From Knoxdaviesia capensis (lineage: Eukaryota > Ascomycota > Sordariomycetes > Microascales > Gondwanamycetaceae): a stretch of 64,000 nucleotides of DNA. Numbering within the stretch: the stretch's first letter is position 1; every line of letters begins with the position of its first letter. Below the pieces are notes generated by a model, which searched no databases, was not told where the DNA came from, and was given only the letters and a program-made list of their open reading frames with translations. This document shows positions 1 to 14,703 of the stretch, one piece after another. The position numbers and the translations under genes are program-made. The DNA lies in the NCBI GenBank assembly GCA_001510575.1, contig LNGK01000010.1:1775111-1839110 (forward strand), in the 5' to 3' direction.

Positions 1-1
1 A

Positions 2-1627
2 ATGTCTTCACCACCACCTGACATCCTCGTGCACACAGCCGCGCCCGCCGACGATGCGCTCTACCGCTCGCTTGCCGCCGCGTATGCGGTCTTTGTGCCG
101 GTGCGCAGAGTAGCCGTCACGGCCACCTCCAGTCCGGTGGTCGGGCCGACCGTCAGCCGCAGGCGGAACCACGACGACGAGATCCCTAACAGCCAGCAGT
201 CTTCGAGTCTGTCGTTCAGCAGTGTCCTTGACAACCTCTCGTCTCCGCGGCTGCGGGTCAATTCTGCGGTAGATGATGCGTGTGCGGGCTCTTCTGCGTC
301 CACCAACTCCTGGTCGCCGCCGCCCAGCGAGGTCCCGGATTCGTACCCTGACCCCGGGTCGCAAGACATCCTTCCGCATGGGGCCGCGTCCCCAGCCCGT
401 GTTCTTAGCGGGTACCTGCGGCAGGATACCCGCGAGTCTCCTACTCCTCCTTATTCTTCTTTGCCGTCCGATCCCTCGTTTTTCTGGCCGTCAACATCCA
501 GCGCCTCCGATTCTTTCGCGCCGCCGTCATCCTCTCTCCCACAGCCCAGCCAGCTCATGTCACCCTCGACCGGCGCAGAGCCCTCGGCGATGTCTGTTCA
601 GATCCCCTATGCATTGCCAGATGCGCCTCCTCCTACCACTCCTCCTACGGCCGAAACACCGGAGCAGGCATCACAGCAGGAGAGCGAAGATGAACAGGTG
701 ATATTTCCATTCCTCGATAACCCGGACTTGTGGCCGCTTCCCCTGCTGGACAGGCCGCCTCGGGCCGAGGGACCAGAACTTCATGCCAAACAGGCTCGTC
801 CCGCCGTTGACGCCGGTGATGCTGCCAGGGAGTCCGAGCATCCAACCCGGAAGAAGGCCCGCTTTGAGATTGTCCTCAACCGATCAGACTCGGAGCCAAT
901 CCGCCTGAACCCCACCAACGCCCAAGCCCTCGCCACAACAGCCACTCTGGCCACTCTGGCGCGCAGCACCAGCGACATCGGCCCATCCACGCTCGCCAGC
1001 CGGATGAAGCGCCCGCGGCCCAAGCCCGCCATGGCCCCAGCCCAACCAGACAGCCCGCTGCGGTGGAACCTGGCCTACTTCTACACGCGCGACGAGATCT
1101 TCGCCCCGCTCGACCCGGCCTCCACCCGCACCATCACCGCCGCCGACCTGCTCACCGCGCGCCTGCACAACCTCGCCGTGCAGCTCGACCTCGCCAAGCG
1201 CTACCACCCGCGCACCGTCGTCCAGCCCCCGCGCCCCGTCCTCGCGTTCGAGCGCGGCTACTGGCACGTCGACTGGGCCGAGTGGCCGCCCAGCGCGCGC
1301 GACACCACGTGGCGCTTCCTGGCCGACTGGGTCGGCGCCGGGTTTGCCGGGTGGGGCGTGCGGTGTTTCCGCAACGACTCGCCGGCGCACTCCACGGCGC
1401 ATATCCGCGTGTTCTGCTGGGGGCATGTTGCCGGCCACGTCTACCTGCTGCTGTACTTGGCCTCTGGCCGGCGGCTGAAGTTCCAGGCGGTCACGTGGCG
1501 CGGGCCGCGCGACGAGGCGATTTTGGTGGTGGATGCGCGGTGTGGGCAGAGCCAGGTCGGGCAGAGCCAGGCGACGCTGAGTGCGTCGGTGCTGGGGAGT
1601 CTAGGGCCGGGCGGGCCGGGGTCGTAG
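2..1627 (+). CDS. uncharacterised protein with disordered N-terminus and Trp-rich C-terminal domain
   Basis: The frame is open for 541 codons and ends in TAG at 1625-1627. The first ATG is at base 2, so the true start may lie outside the window. Residues 1 to about 350 are low in complexity and rich in Ser, Pro, Thr and Ala, as in a disordered region. From about residue 355 to 515 the sequence becomes globular, with many Trp, Tyr and Phe residues (for example WNLAYFYTRDEIFAP and WRFLADWVGAGFAGWG). There is no signal peptide, no clear membrane segment and no catalytic motif that I recognise. Codon use is strongly GC-ending, like its neighbours, which supports real coding. It converges with the HMG-box gene. 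I do not recognise the family; a function should not be assigned. Confidence 0.75.
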   Translation: MSSPPPDILVHTAAPADDALYRSLAAAYAVFVPVRRVAVTATSSPVVGPTVSRRRNHDDEIPNSQQSSSLSFSSVLDNLSSPRLRVNSAVDDACAGSSASTNSWSPPPSEVPDSYPDPGSQDILPHGAASPARVLSGYLRQDTRESPTPPYSSLPSDPSFFWPSTSSASDSFAPPSSSLPQPSQLMSPSTGAEPSAMSVQIPYALPDAPPPTTPPTAETPEQASQQESEDEQVIFPFLDNPDLWPLPLLDRPPRAEGPELHAKQARPAVDAGDAARESEHPTRKKARFEIVLNRSDSEPIRLNPTNAQALATTATLATLARSTSDIGPSTLASRMKRPRPKPAMAPAQPDSPLRWNLAYFYTRDEIFAPLDPASTRTITAADLLTARLHNLAVQLDLAKRYHPRTVVQPPRPVLAFERGYWHVDWAEWPPSARDTTWRFLADWVGAGFAGWGVRCFRNDSPAHSTAHIRVFCWGHVAGHVYLLLYLASGRRLKFQAVTWRGPRDEAILVVDARCGQSQVGQSQATLSASVLGSLGPGGPGS

Positions 1628-2448
1628 TGGCCTCTCCTCTCTCCTCTCCTCTTTTTCTTTTTCTTATTTTTGTTTTCATTTTTGGTTCTTCTTTTCTTTA
1701 GTGTTTTCATGGTCGGTTTTGCTGCGTCTTGTTTTTTCTGGTCTGCATGAAGAGCTAGTCAGTTGCTCTTCCAATTTTCCTTCTAACGATTGAATGATAG
1801 TTTACGACGGGGCTTGGGTGTTGACAAGGTAGCGTGTTGACGAGTTCCTCCATGGACTCTCTTCTGGTGTTCCGGATTCTTTAGGTTCCTTTTCCTCTGA
1901 TTCTTATATTAGGTTTAGATGGAATACAGTTCACGATTACCACACAGCCCCATCTTTTTCCTGAAGCTCCGTATACGTGAAATATTGATACAATTCAGGA
2001 GCTACCAGATGATAATAGAAGGAAAAAAGGAAAAGCGACCGACAGGAAGAGAAGAAAGATACAGGACACGCAACAGAAACAGAGCTGGCCGGAGAAACAA
2101 ACACCGAAGTTCACCCCATGCCGAGTGCCCATCTAGAAATCAAGACAAGAACACAAGAACGTACTACTCCCCAGAAGATATGTAAATCGGTAGAAGAGGA
2201 AGAGTAAAGCGGTACAGTGTGTGGACACCGTAGCTACAAGTATACAAGCGGACAGAAACAGCGCCGGTTGGAGAAGGTTGTTGGTGCAGCGCGGAGCCGT
2301 GGGGCTGGCGCTCGGATTAACACGAAAAGAGAAAAGAAGAGGAGGCAGTGGCTGGATAGCCCGGCGCCGATTCTAGTTCCAAGGGGGAGGGCGGTTGTTT
2401 TTACAGTCGAGGACGTGGCTAGTCGTCGTGAGGTTTCTGCGGTGTGAT
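1628..2448. other. convergent 3' intergenic region
   Basis: Lies between the 3' ends of the 541-aa gene and the HMG-box gene. It starts with a T-rich stretch (1640-1700) suited to 3' end formation and becomes A-rich further on. I see no coding sequence or repeat array. Confidence 0.6.
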
Positions 2449-3608
2449 TTAGCCCATCGCCTCGATGTCAGCGTTGTACGTGTCCTTGGCATCCTGGTAC
2501 TTCTTGCGGTAAGTCTAGATAGGAGGAGTGATAGGTTAGCCATCAAGTCCAGCACAGTGAACCGAGTACCCCTTTGAAAGACATTTACGAAGAAGAGGAC
2601 CGCCAAAGAAAAACATACCTCCTTCTGCGCCTCATCCAGCTCCTTCCACTCGACTGTCATGCTCTTGATGGCCTCGCTCACGGCAACGCCATCGAACGCG
2701 CCGGCAGCGAACCGGTCCTGGGTGTACATCAGGAACGGGTTGGGCGCGCGCCGGGGCAGGCGCTCGTCGGAGATTTTGCGGAATTTCCGGTCGAGCCGGC
2801 GGGACAGGATGGAGCGGGCGCGGTTGGCGGCGAGCACCAGTGCGGGCGGCATGCTGGACACCCACGCCTTGTAGGCAGCCACGTTGGCGGCGGCGTTGGC
2901 TTTGGCGGTTTCGGTGAGGGTCTGGAGCAGAAGGGAGGAGAGTTTGTGTTAGTCCTTGCATATTGGCCGTCTGAAACCGGCATATCGCCGGTGAAGGTTT
3001 CAACTATAGCTAGGAATTGATGGCGGTGGGAAGCTGCATACCTCTAGTTCGTACACCGACAGCTGCTTGAACTTCGCACTAGCGGCCTTCGCGCGCGCCG
3101 GGAGACTCTCGCCGTTCAGCGGGCCCTTGACCTGCTCAGTCATGAACACGGTCCAGTTGGTCTGCGGCAGCTTCGTCGGCTCGACCAGCAGCGCCTCCTT
3201 CTTCAGCTCCGCCAGCGCAACCCTGGCCTTCTTGTCGGCGGTCTTGGCCTTCTGCTCGGGCGTCAGCACCTTCTTCGGCTTCTTCTTCTCCTTCTTCGGG
3301 GCCGCGGCCTTCTTCGTAGCCTTCTTCTTGGTCTTGTCGGCCGCCGCCTTCTTGGTCGTCTTGGCTGCGGCAGCCGTCTTCTTCTTCGGCTTCGCTTCGT
3401 CCGGCAGCGCGCTGGCCCGCGATGTGCTGAACGGCCGCAGGGCCAGTGTGGACGTCAGGGTTGGCTGGGCTACCGCGGGGGTGCGGAGCGAGACGGCGCG
3501 CACGGGGGTGGCGGCGGGCGTCCAGAGACCGGTGGTCACGGCCAGGCGGCGCGCGGTAGTTGGCGCGACGGCGCGGCGGACCGCGGCCGATGCCAGTGGA
3601 GACATCAT
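2449..3608 (-). CDS. mitochondrial tandem HMG-box protein (Abf2/TFAM-like)
   Basis: Three exons join in frame: 3608-3042, 2921-2619 and 2514-2449, giving 311 aa. The first 65 residues are rich in Arg, Ala, Ser and Thr without acids, as expected of a mitochondrial presequence. Residues 72-115 form a Lys/Ala-rich basic linker. Two HMG-like segments follow: a divergent one at about 146-215 (NWTVFMTEQV) and a clearer one at about 247-308 (RRAPNPFLMYTQDRF through EWKELDEAQKETYRKKYQ). Proteins of this layout bend and package mitochondrial DNA in nucleoids. Introns have GTATGC and GTATGT donors. The gene is divergent from Pre4 across 922 bp. The family call is firm; the mitochondrial location is inferred from the N-terminus. 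Confidence 0.85.
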
Positions 3609-4530
3609 TGTTGCTAGAGAGACCCGGGGTATTGAGAGCGGAATAGAGAGCTTAAATCAAGCGGGAAATCGACTTGGAAGAGTGTCCTCGAGGACACGAA
3701 CGATAAGCGACGGCGAATTGGGGGTCGGGGGTTACGCGGATAGAAGGGGGCCACTCCAAGACGTGGTGGCTGGGTGTGTTGTTTGTTTGGGTTGGTAGAT
3801 ATATCGACGTGCAATCAGACGGACGAAGATCCTAAGATTGGAAAATCCGAGCGGAACTTTGAAGATAAACCGCGATTCTCGAAGAAGACGAACAAAGTGT
3901 AAGAGAGGGGAAAGCGGAAACAGAAAAAGGGTACGGAAAAAAGATCTGCTCATGCGACTTCGTGTGAAATGAAGATTTCCCTTTTCCCTGTCCATGTTTC
4001 GCTGGTTCCTTCCTGTCATGCTCTGTTGCTGTGTTTGGAGGGCTGAAGCAGGGGAGCTGTACCCGGTACCTCTATGTAGGCATAGCTGTGGTGAGACGCA
4101 AGGTCACCAGTACTTTATCGTTGCGTCGGACTGCCAACTTCATTTTCCAGCTTAGGTTGAAGCTTCCAGGCACGGCCTTTCCGCTTTGGGCCTAGCGTCA
4201 AACTAAGACCCTGCCAGCTGCCAGCTGGGATATGCAGGTGTCGCCAGCTGGCCACGCATTTCGAGGCAGCAGGTGGACGCGAAGCACAGCTGTGGATGGC
4301 AAACTGATGTTGCCTTTTCCTGACGTCCCTACAGCTTCCACCATCACCGCTTTATCATCCATCACGACCAAGTCCACATCCGCACTTCTTACTATCCCGC
4401 CCTCTCCACGGTTGTCGAGTTTCTCTCTACGATCTCAACCTTTTGCATTTCGCCGAATTCTCTTTGCAGACTCCGACGTCCGCATCAGCCACATACCAAT
4501 CCCCCGTTACCCCACGTTTCCACCGTCATC
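3609..4530. promoter_or_regulatory. divergent promoter region of the HMG-box gene and Pre4
   Basis: A 922-bp region between two divergent start codons. The Pre4 side carries a pyrimidine-rich stretch (about 4370-4445) typical of fungal core promoters and leaders. No further gene is seen. Confidence 0.55.
4295..4303 (+). promoter_or_regulatory. PACE-like element upstream of Pre4
   Basis: GATGGCAAA differs by one base from the yeast proteasome-associated control element GGTGGCAAA, which Rpn4 binds. It lies about 230 bp upstream of the Pre4 start codon. A nine-base near match can occur by chance, and I did not find an equally good copy upstream of Rpt4. Confidence 0.25.
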
Positions 4531-5580
4531 ATGGACCACCGTCCTCAGGCCTGGGGAAGAGTACGTCTACGGAGTCCTATCTGCCTTTTTGTTTAGTGTT
4601 GAAGCTTGTGCGTTCCGTCATGCGAGCCCGGACTAACCCCCCATGTTGCTTGCTTCCAGCCCAGAGACGATGTCTACGGCCCGTACGACCCGTCGTACTT
4701 CCAGAATTCCGGCCCGAAGCAGGCCACCCAGTCTCCCATTGTCACGGGTACTTCGGTAGTTGCTATCAAGTACTCCGAGGGCGTGGTCATTGCCGCCGAT
4801 AACCTGGGTCAGTGAAGACGCTCTTGTTCCACTGCTTGTGTTCCAGCAGGCAGCCCGTATACTGCGGACCCCGCGTTGTGTCGCCTCCGGACCCAGCTTG
4901 GGCCCGACCGCTTTGTATCTAATTCTAACGTCTACTCTTTGTCTAATTTAGCCTCCTACGGATCCCTCGCCCGCTTCCGCACCGTCAAGCGTCTGCGCCC
5001 GTTCGCCGGCACCTCGGTGATCGGCTTCGGCGGCGACATTTCCGACATGCAGTTCCTCGACCGCCACCTGACGCAGCTCGAGATTGACGAGTCGTACTCG
5101 ACGCCGACGTCGTCGTCGTCCACGTCGACCGCGCCCCGCATGTCGGCCGCGAACCTGCACCGCTACATCTCCAAGCTGTTCTACGCGCGGCGCTCCAAGT
5201 TCGACCCGCTGTGGAACACCGTGCTGGTCGCCGGCTTCGACGACGACGAGAAGCCGTTCCTCGCCGCGGCTGACCTGCGCGGCACGTCGTTCACGTCGCC
5301 CTCGCTCGCCACGGGCTTCGGCTCGGCCCTCGCGCAGCCGATCATGCGGCGCTTCGCGCCGGACGAGAAGGCCGCTGCGAAACTCACCCGTGACATGGCG
5401 GTCGAGATCGTGCAGGAGTGCATGAAGGTGCTGTTCTACCGCGATGCGCGCAGCTTGAGTGAGTACTCGATTGCCGTGATCACCAAGGACGGCGTCGAGA
5501 TCCAGGAGGACGAGCAGCTCGAGGACCAGAGCTGGGCTTTTGCTGAGCGTATCAGAGGGTACGGAACCCAGACTGTCTAG
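4531..5580 (+). CDS. pre4: 20S proteasome subunit beta type-7 (yeast Pre4, human PSMB4)
   Basis: Three exons, 4531-4560, 4660-4807 and 4952-5580, give 268 aa. The segment TGTSVVAIKYSEGVVIAADN followed by LASYGSLARF is the hallmark start of this subunit's mature chain. It is one of the non-catalytic beta subunits of the 20S core and helps dock the two half-proteasomes. A Ser/Thr-rich insert sits after QLEIDESYS at about residues 107-118, a loop position that varies between species. The first exon encodes only ten residues (MDHRPQAWGR). The CTG-G/CC junction restores the conserved NLASYGS. The start is the first ATG in frame, preceded by GTCATC. The identification is secure. Confidence 0.93.
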
Positions 5581-8500
5581 ACGGGGCGTGTATTAGCAAT
5601 GAAATAGTCAAATTGAATCATGGGCAATTATTATTACGAGACTCTTTTACTCTCACCTTCTGTGCTGCCTTCGGGAAGTTATTGGTTGGCCCAGAGCTGC
5701 GACTGAAAAGGTTATCACTTGGGCCGCGTGCTTCGGAGCCTTCCGCGTCTCCTGGTGTGTACGCCGGACACTTATTCTTCACGTATCAGTACCCGAGAAA
5801 TGGCACCCGAGAAATGGCACCACCATGGTGAAACACGGCCGTCAAAGGTAGAAGCTGAATTCTGGGGGAGCCCAATGTCGGAGCCATGCAATAGCCTTTC
5901 CGTTTAACTTAGAGTGCTTGTGTGCAACCACTCGTCTGTCTTCCAACATGCTTATGTATCACCACACTTCCCCGAGGAGACCTGTGCCTCAAAGCTACCG
6001 GCCAGTCGGAACAGTCGACCTTGGCATTTTGAAGTCCCTGTATATTCGCTCGGAGACTTTGCGAGACCTCGACGTCTGTCCTTCGGCATAGGTCTCCCCG
6101 TAGCCCCATCCTCGAATGTGGGCGTCCTTGAAGGATACTATGGAAGTACGAGTATGGACATGGCTATATGCTTGCCTGTGCTGAGAGGTTGCATTCCGCC
6201 CTAGACATGAATGATTGATTTGACGAGAATACGAAAATGCCGGAGCGGTGCATGATGTGAAAACCGGAGCATATGTCTGTTTGGAAATGTATTTTCCGGC
6301 GACGTTTGCTTGGGCCGGTGGACGGAGTTGGTGATTCGCCAGGGTGTGAGAAAGTCAGTGAGATTCCGAGGCGACATCCCGAGTTTGCCGATGCATGAAG
6401 CTGACAAAAAAGAAGAGCCCAGGATTCGAAGAGCTTGGGGGGGGTTTTCTTGGTCCTCTTGGAGCACAGACACCGGCGGACGAAAAGGCATGGCGTTAAC
6501 ATGGGCGGGCAGGCCCCTCAGTCCTCGCCATGCGGGAGAGCACAGCCTCGCGCAGCCAGGTTAGGGTTCAGCGGGGGCTCCCCCGAGGGGTAATGGAGGC
6601 AGAGTCCACTGATAAGCAGAATATCCCCCCGGGATAGTCATTGGCTTGTACGAGCCACACAGCTATTATCGGACAGACAGCAAATGACTCTGGAGAGCTT
6701 CAACATACCCCGAGGCCCCAAGAACGATAATGCACCCGCGGGGGAGCCGCATTGCCGCAGCGCCGTCTTAGCACGCATGCAAGATAGGGAGGGGGCCCGC
6801 CAGGAGGATCGGCTTAGGCTGGTAGTTTGGGTTCAGGGCTGGGTTCTTGTTTCCTCGCACTGCACACTCTCCACAGGGCAGTTCTTGCGTGCAGATTCCG
6901 ACACCTTGGTGACAAGTGGGTGGGTGGTGAGGTGCCGGTCGCCCATTGTTTCCACACACACCAACCCCTTTCTCTGCCATTGCCTTACTATTTCCACATA
7001 GGGAGGATTCACATTACATACAGCCTACCACGGTTTTGCGGCTGATGGTACATGTATGTCCAGTAAGTATGTCCCGGAGACATTCTTTCAGGGAAGCAGT
7101 CTGCCCTGGGGGAAGCCAGGGCTTGGAGCGGAGAGAAATCGATAGCGGCGGCTCATCACACAAAATCCTGCAATTGGGCTTAACTCCGTCGTTTGAGGGA
7201 CAACATTGGGGGGGAGGACTGGCCTGGCCACCGACACGCAGTGCAACCTCGGAATTCGGGAGGGAGACACAACCAGGGGCCCGTGATACCCTTCAGATCG
7301 GAGCAGACCTGGAGGGGGAGAAGCTTTGGGCGCCGGCCCAGTTTACGAGGTTTTTGCTTCTTGTGCTCCGTTGAACCTGTGACCTCATTTGCAGAGTACG
7401 AGCCCACGATAAATCCACCCAGGGGAGGGAGGACAGACAACCCGAACGGCATGCACCGAAGAAGTGAAGACGGGCGGACAAAGCTTCCCAAGGACATGGA
7501 GGGGGGCACCGCATGCACCGTGAAACAAGCGCGAGGCGAATCTGTCAACCCATCTGTGGGTGGTTGGGCCTGCTTGGATCATGGGAAGCGAAACTCTGAA
7601 CTTGGGGAGGCAAAAGAAAAAACGGGTGTTTCTAAATTTAATCGAAAGCGTGGGAAAACACGACCCTCGTTCGTTCGCGCTTTTGCTTCTACGGCGATCG
7701 AAGCTATGGGTCGGGTGTGTGGCTGGCGGAGATCGAAGAGGCGATACGATACGGGGGGCACACGCACCCAGCAGTCCCATTCCTTGCAGGGACGAGAGGG
7801 TGATGGGAAGGAAACCGTGGATCTCACGGATCCTCATGGGCTTCTCGTTATCTTAGTGTTCCTCCCTCAGCATCTCCCGAGGTGCTTCCACGGTCGGCCG
7901 CAGGTTGTTTTGCCAGGCGCGGCCACGGGCGATGTCTGAAAAAGCGTAGGTAGTCTCTGCTGCGGAAAGTGGATGTTTAGGATGTACTGAAGGGCTCGAT
8001 CCCTCTCCCCTGCCAGCTGGGAACATCTGGCTTGTTCGTACGGAGTCTGGCTCACAGCAGATCACGAACCGGCCGGGCGCACACTCTCAGTGTTCTGTAC
8101 GGTTTGTCTTTCAGACTACTTGAGATCAGGTTGCTTCGTCAACTTGAGGAATAGCTGAGACAGGGCCGAACGCACTGAGCAACCACGGTATGTGATTATT
8201 TGATTTTTCTTCTTTTCCTTCGATACGAACAGGCGTGCATATTGACACAATGCACGTATATCGCGCCCTTCTATTGCTTGCTGGTCCACTGCAAAGAGCC
8301 TCCTTCCTCCCTGTTCCATCTTTTACGATCCCGAAGCACAGCCTTCCACTGATCCAATAGCCCTGGTCGAAGGAACCACAGGCTATAAATAATCCAGCCG
8401 ATATCTAACCTAAGAGCCGCCGCCTATTGCACGCATCTTGGTGTGTTTTTCTTCGTACCGCCACACGCCGCCGCCACCTTGCCAGCGCTATTGACTGGCC

Positions 8501-8929
8501 CGGGAGTTCTCGGGGCAAAGGATGGAGAGAGAGAAGAAGAGTTGGGGGGGGGAAAACAGATGTAATAATTTCGTGATTTGAACTGGACTTACGGATAAAT
8601 CAAATAGCATGGACACTACCAGGAACGATTCTTGTTTGCTCTTCTGGCCAAAGGGGGGTTTTTGATAGTGGCTCAAATAGCGCCGCACTGCTGGGCGTAG
8701 TCTGTGCTTACAGTGGGTTCTATCATGTACAGTACTTGTATCGAACCAGGAGTTTGATGTGTTCCTTGCATGGTGTGGGTGTAAGGAGGGTAAGGGAAAC
8801 TAAGCCAATGTGTGCCAATGTGGACTGGACGAACCATAGGCTAGGACGCCCAAGAATGATAAATCTAGATCTTAGGGTTTATCCCCTCAAAACAAGATGC
8901 AACTCTCGAGGCCTCGCAGCACCTCCTTT
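5581..8929. other. gene-free interval downstream of Pre4
   Basis: About 3.3 kb. Open frames of up to 248 codons are present (for example 7193-7939, +) but have no family signature, coherent composition or supporting splice model. One copy of the GTACAGTAC motif lies at 8727-8735. No transposon ends or tRNA are seen. Confidence 0.5.
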
Positions 8930-9343
8930 TTAGTGGAAGTAGTCGTCGTCATCGTACTCAGTCTCGTCCACCTCGTCAAGCTTGTCCGTCTCGGCTCCAC
9001 CGCAGAGCGCACCCATCCGGATCACATCCCACTGGAGCTGCGGCAGGTCGGCCCTTCTCGCCGAAGCGAACCCGGCTACGGCGCAGATATCGGAGGCGGA
9101 GGCGGACGCGGTCCACCGGCTGCTGGGCAATCAGGCCGCGTGTCCAGCCCTCGCCGATTGGGCGCGGCAAGGCAGAGTAGGGTTAGCCTTTTTGCACTCA
9201 CCCAGCCCAGTATGCAGCCAGCGCATACACTTAGATCAGTATAATTGCAATGCGACGATGGACAAACATACCCAGCCTCACCAGCACAAAGATTGCGCTC
9301 TTAGCAGATGAGTCCGCGTGTTGTGTTGATGCTTGTGGTCGGC
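8930..9343 (-). pseudogene. possible 3' exons or relic of a small membrane-protein gene
   Basis: Three segments, 9343-9272, 9229-9202 and 9122-8930, join through GT-AG introns of 42 and 79 nt with compatible phases. The joined frame contains a hydrophobic stretch (SAIFVLVRLVYALAAYWAG), a spacer, and an acidic tail ending DETEYDDDDYFH before a TAA stop. The last exon is much richer in GC than its surroundings, as expected of coding DNA in this genome. I could not find a convincing upstream exon or start codon: the same strand has stops just before 9343. It may be a relic of a decayed gene, or the end of a gene whose 5' exons I failed to join. I do not recognise the protein. Confidence 0.33.
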
Positions 9344-9909
9344 CTATGTAAGCCAGAAGCCAAGGTCAGCACATCTTCCGAAGCCGGAATCTTCATGGCC
9401 CACCCGGCCGGTGCTCAAGACCGGAGGGCCGGACCAAGCATTCCGGGTGCCCCGAGAACTGCAAAGACGTCGGCAGGCCACCTAGAAATTCTACGAAAAT
9501 AGCATATATGCAGTCAATTCAATTACTCCATTTCTCTCCCTATCATTCTCACTGCCTTCTTCGTTCTTCCTACCGCCGTAAAACAGACCAGAAAAGCGAA
9601 AAGAACGATCGCTGGCTGAGGATTCACGTGACATGGAATACTGGCTGGTGGCCAACTAAACGAAGCCAAAAATAGTGTCCTCCGCCCCTGAAGCTAGCCC
9701 CGAGAGTTTCAAGCGAGATGGTACAGCGCCCTGTAGAGTTTGCCCTATCCAGGTCCATCTCGAAAAACAATAGTAACAGTGGCTTAGGCCCGGGAAGCTC
9801 AGCCTCAGTGCTCTGTAACGATGGCTCGACAGGGGTTGGAAGGAAGCCAGCCTTCCCAGTATCGTGGGTGGATTGGAGGGGCACAGGAGGTCTTGAAATG
9901 CGGGCCAGG

Positions 9910-9934
9910 GTGTGTGTGTGTGTGTGTGTGTGTG
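9910..9934. repeat. (TG)12 microsatellite
   Basis: Uninterrupted TG dinucleotide run in non-coding DNA. Confidence 0.95.
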
Positions 9935-10959
9935 GTAGAACAGTCGTGGTGAACCACGGCATCTTGGATGCAACCACCACAAACCGCAATGAGCCACCCA
10001 CCACCCAGTAACGGTATGGCCGCGATGGCGAAGCGGATTGGTTAGAGCTCCGATGGGCTCTGCGTTTCTGCATGGAGAAAAAGACGCCGGCACCCTCTGG
10101 GCTGAACTCCTCTCTTCTCGATGTTTCGAACAGCAAAAGATGGTGATAGTGGGAGTCAAAACCCTCACTCACCAAGTATCACAGACGGGTTACTGAGCAA
10201 TTGACAGCTAGTCTCTTTCATGTGTAGTAAAACAACGACGTAGGTTGCATTTGTCGACCCGGGGCGGTTCACCACGGCAATCGCGATACAAAGCCATCCC
10301 ATCCAGAAACACCAGGAAATACGAGGTTGAGACCTGGTGTTCCCCCGTGGAAAAGCACAGTCGCCCCACAACGCCACTCCCAACGCTTTTTTCTCTCTTT
10401 ATTTTTGTATTTTCATGACAGATGCCCATTCTCTTGATGCTTCCAGATTCCAAATCTCCTGTGTTTGCAGCCTTGGGACCTGGCGAGAGATCCAGCTTAT
10501 GAATACAAGACCCTTTTTCTTTTTCTCTGATCCTCAACTATGTACTGTACTGTTCTTACCTAACTCTTAAGCCAAAGTTGTGAGCCGCCCGTCTGGACTT
10601 ACGACGCTATCGCCAGCGGCGAATTGCATGTGCCTTGTCCGGTTGGCACGCCAAAGAACCACTGGACCCCTCCATTTTTATTTTCTTCCGGCTTCCAAAA
10701 CACACTTCGTATCCAGCTAGATAGACCCTTTCCTTAGCCCGTATCCCCCCGTACAACGAACGAACAAACAACACAGTGGAAGTGGCCTCTCTGCATACTC
10801 CCATGGCGTCCCCTGTTCCTGTACTGTACCTTGCACCAAGCTTCATGCAGAAAAAGACACACGAAGAGAGAGAGAGAGAGCCCCACGTTTCCTAGCTGCT
10901 GTCCTCAGTCTTATGGCCCCCGTCTGCCAACCGTGGGCAGCAGTCAACAGCCGTCCAGC

Positions 10960-11580
10960 CTGGGGAATAACCACACACCCCCCTCCCCTTCGTTCCTTCC
11001 CTCGTCACCTCCTCCACACCAAAGCAGCTTCGGAACCTTGGAAACTGCCCCCCCAAACTTCTGACTGCCACAGAATAAAAACCCCGAGTCTTCGCTTCGC
11101 TCTTCATTCCTCCTCTGGATCTTTTTCTCTCCTCTTTCCCTTCTTCCTTCTCCATTCTGTATCTTTCCCGTCTTTCCTCCTTCTTGCTGTGCTATTATAT
11201 AATCCTTTCCTCTCTCACTCTCTCCTCTTCCACTTGCCCCTTCACACATTCTCTCTCTCTCCGCCTTTCTTCCCTCTTCTCGCTATATCACCAATCACCA
11301 AAGGCTTCTCACGGCTTCATATTCTTCCTCCTCGATCTTTTCTTGGCCTGCTCTCTTGCTATACTCTCGCTTCATAAATCCAATCCCTCTGTTCCAGCTT
11401 TCCTTCTCTCGAAATCCTCCTGTGATACCCCGCCAAAGAGCCGTGCAGTCTCCCTCAGTTCGCTTGCTGTAACAGATTCGGCTTCTTGCTTTCGTTCAGC
11501 TGTGTTCTTCTTGAATATCCGTTCCTTTCAGTCGCCTCTATTCCTTCTTTATCTCTTATATCTAGCATAATTCATACACA
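10960..11580 (+). promoter_or_regulatory. pyrimidine-rich promoter/leader of gfaA
   Basis: About 600 bp that are strongly C/T-rich on the coding strand. CT-rich tracts mark promoters and transcription start zones of highly expressed fungal genes. The start codon at 11581 follows ATTCATACACA. The tract contains short open frames and several upstream ATGs near its start, so the real transcription start cannot be placed. Confidence 0.5.

Positions 11581-14703
<3,123 letters not shown>

Larger units (their letters stand above)
9344..11580. other. gene-free interval and gfaA upstream region
   Basis: No gene is supported. Contents: a (TG)12 microsatellite, GTACTGTAC motifs at 10542 and 10821, and from about 10960 a strongly C/T-rich stretch on the + strand running to the gfaA start. 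That tract is probably gfaA promoter and 5' leader. Confidence 0.5.

Noticed and set aside
7193..7939. 248-codon open frame between Pre4 and gfaA
   Set aside because: Composition looks random (Gly, Arg, Pro, Ser), overlaps open frames on the other strand, and shows no known motif.
10021..10140. tRNA-like A-box and B-box fragments
   Set aside because: The sequence cannot fold into matching acceptor and anticodon stems; the boxes do not meet the consensus together.
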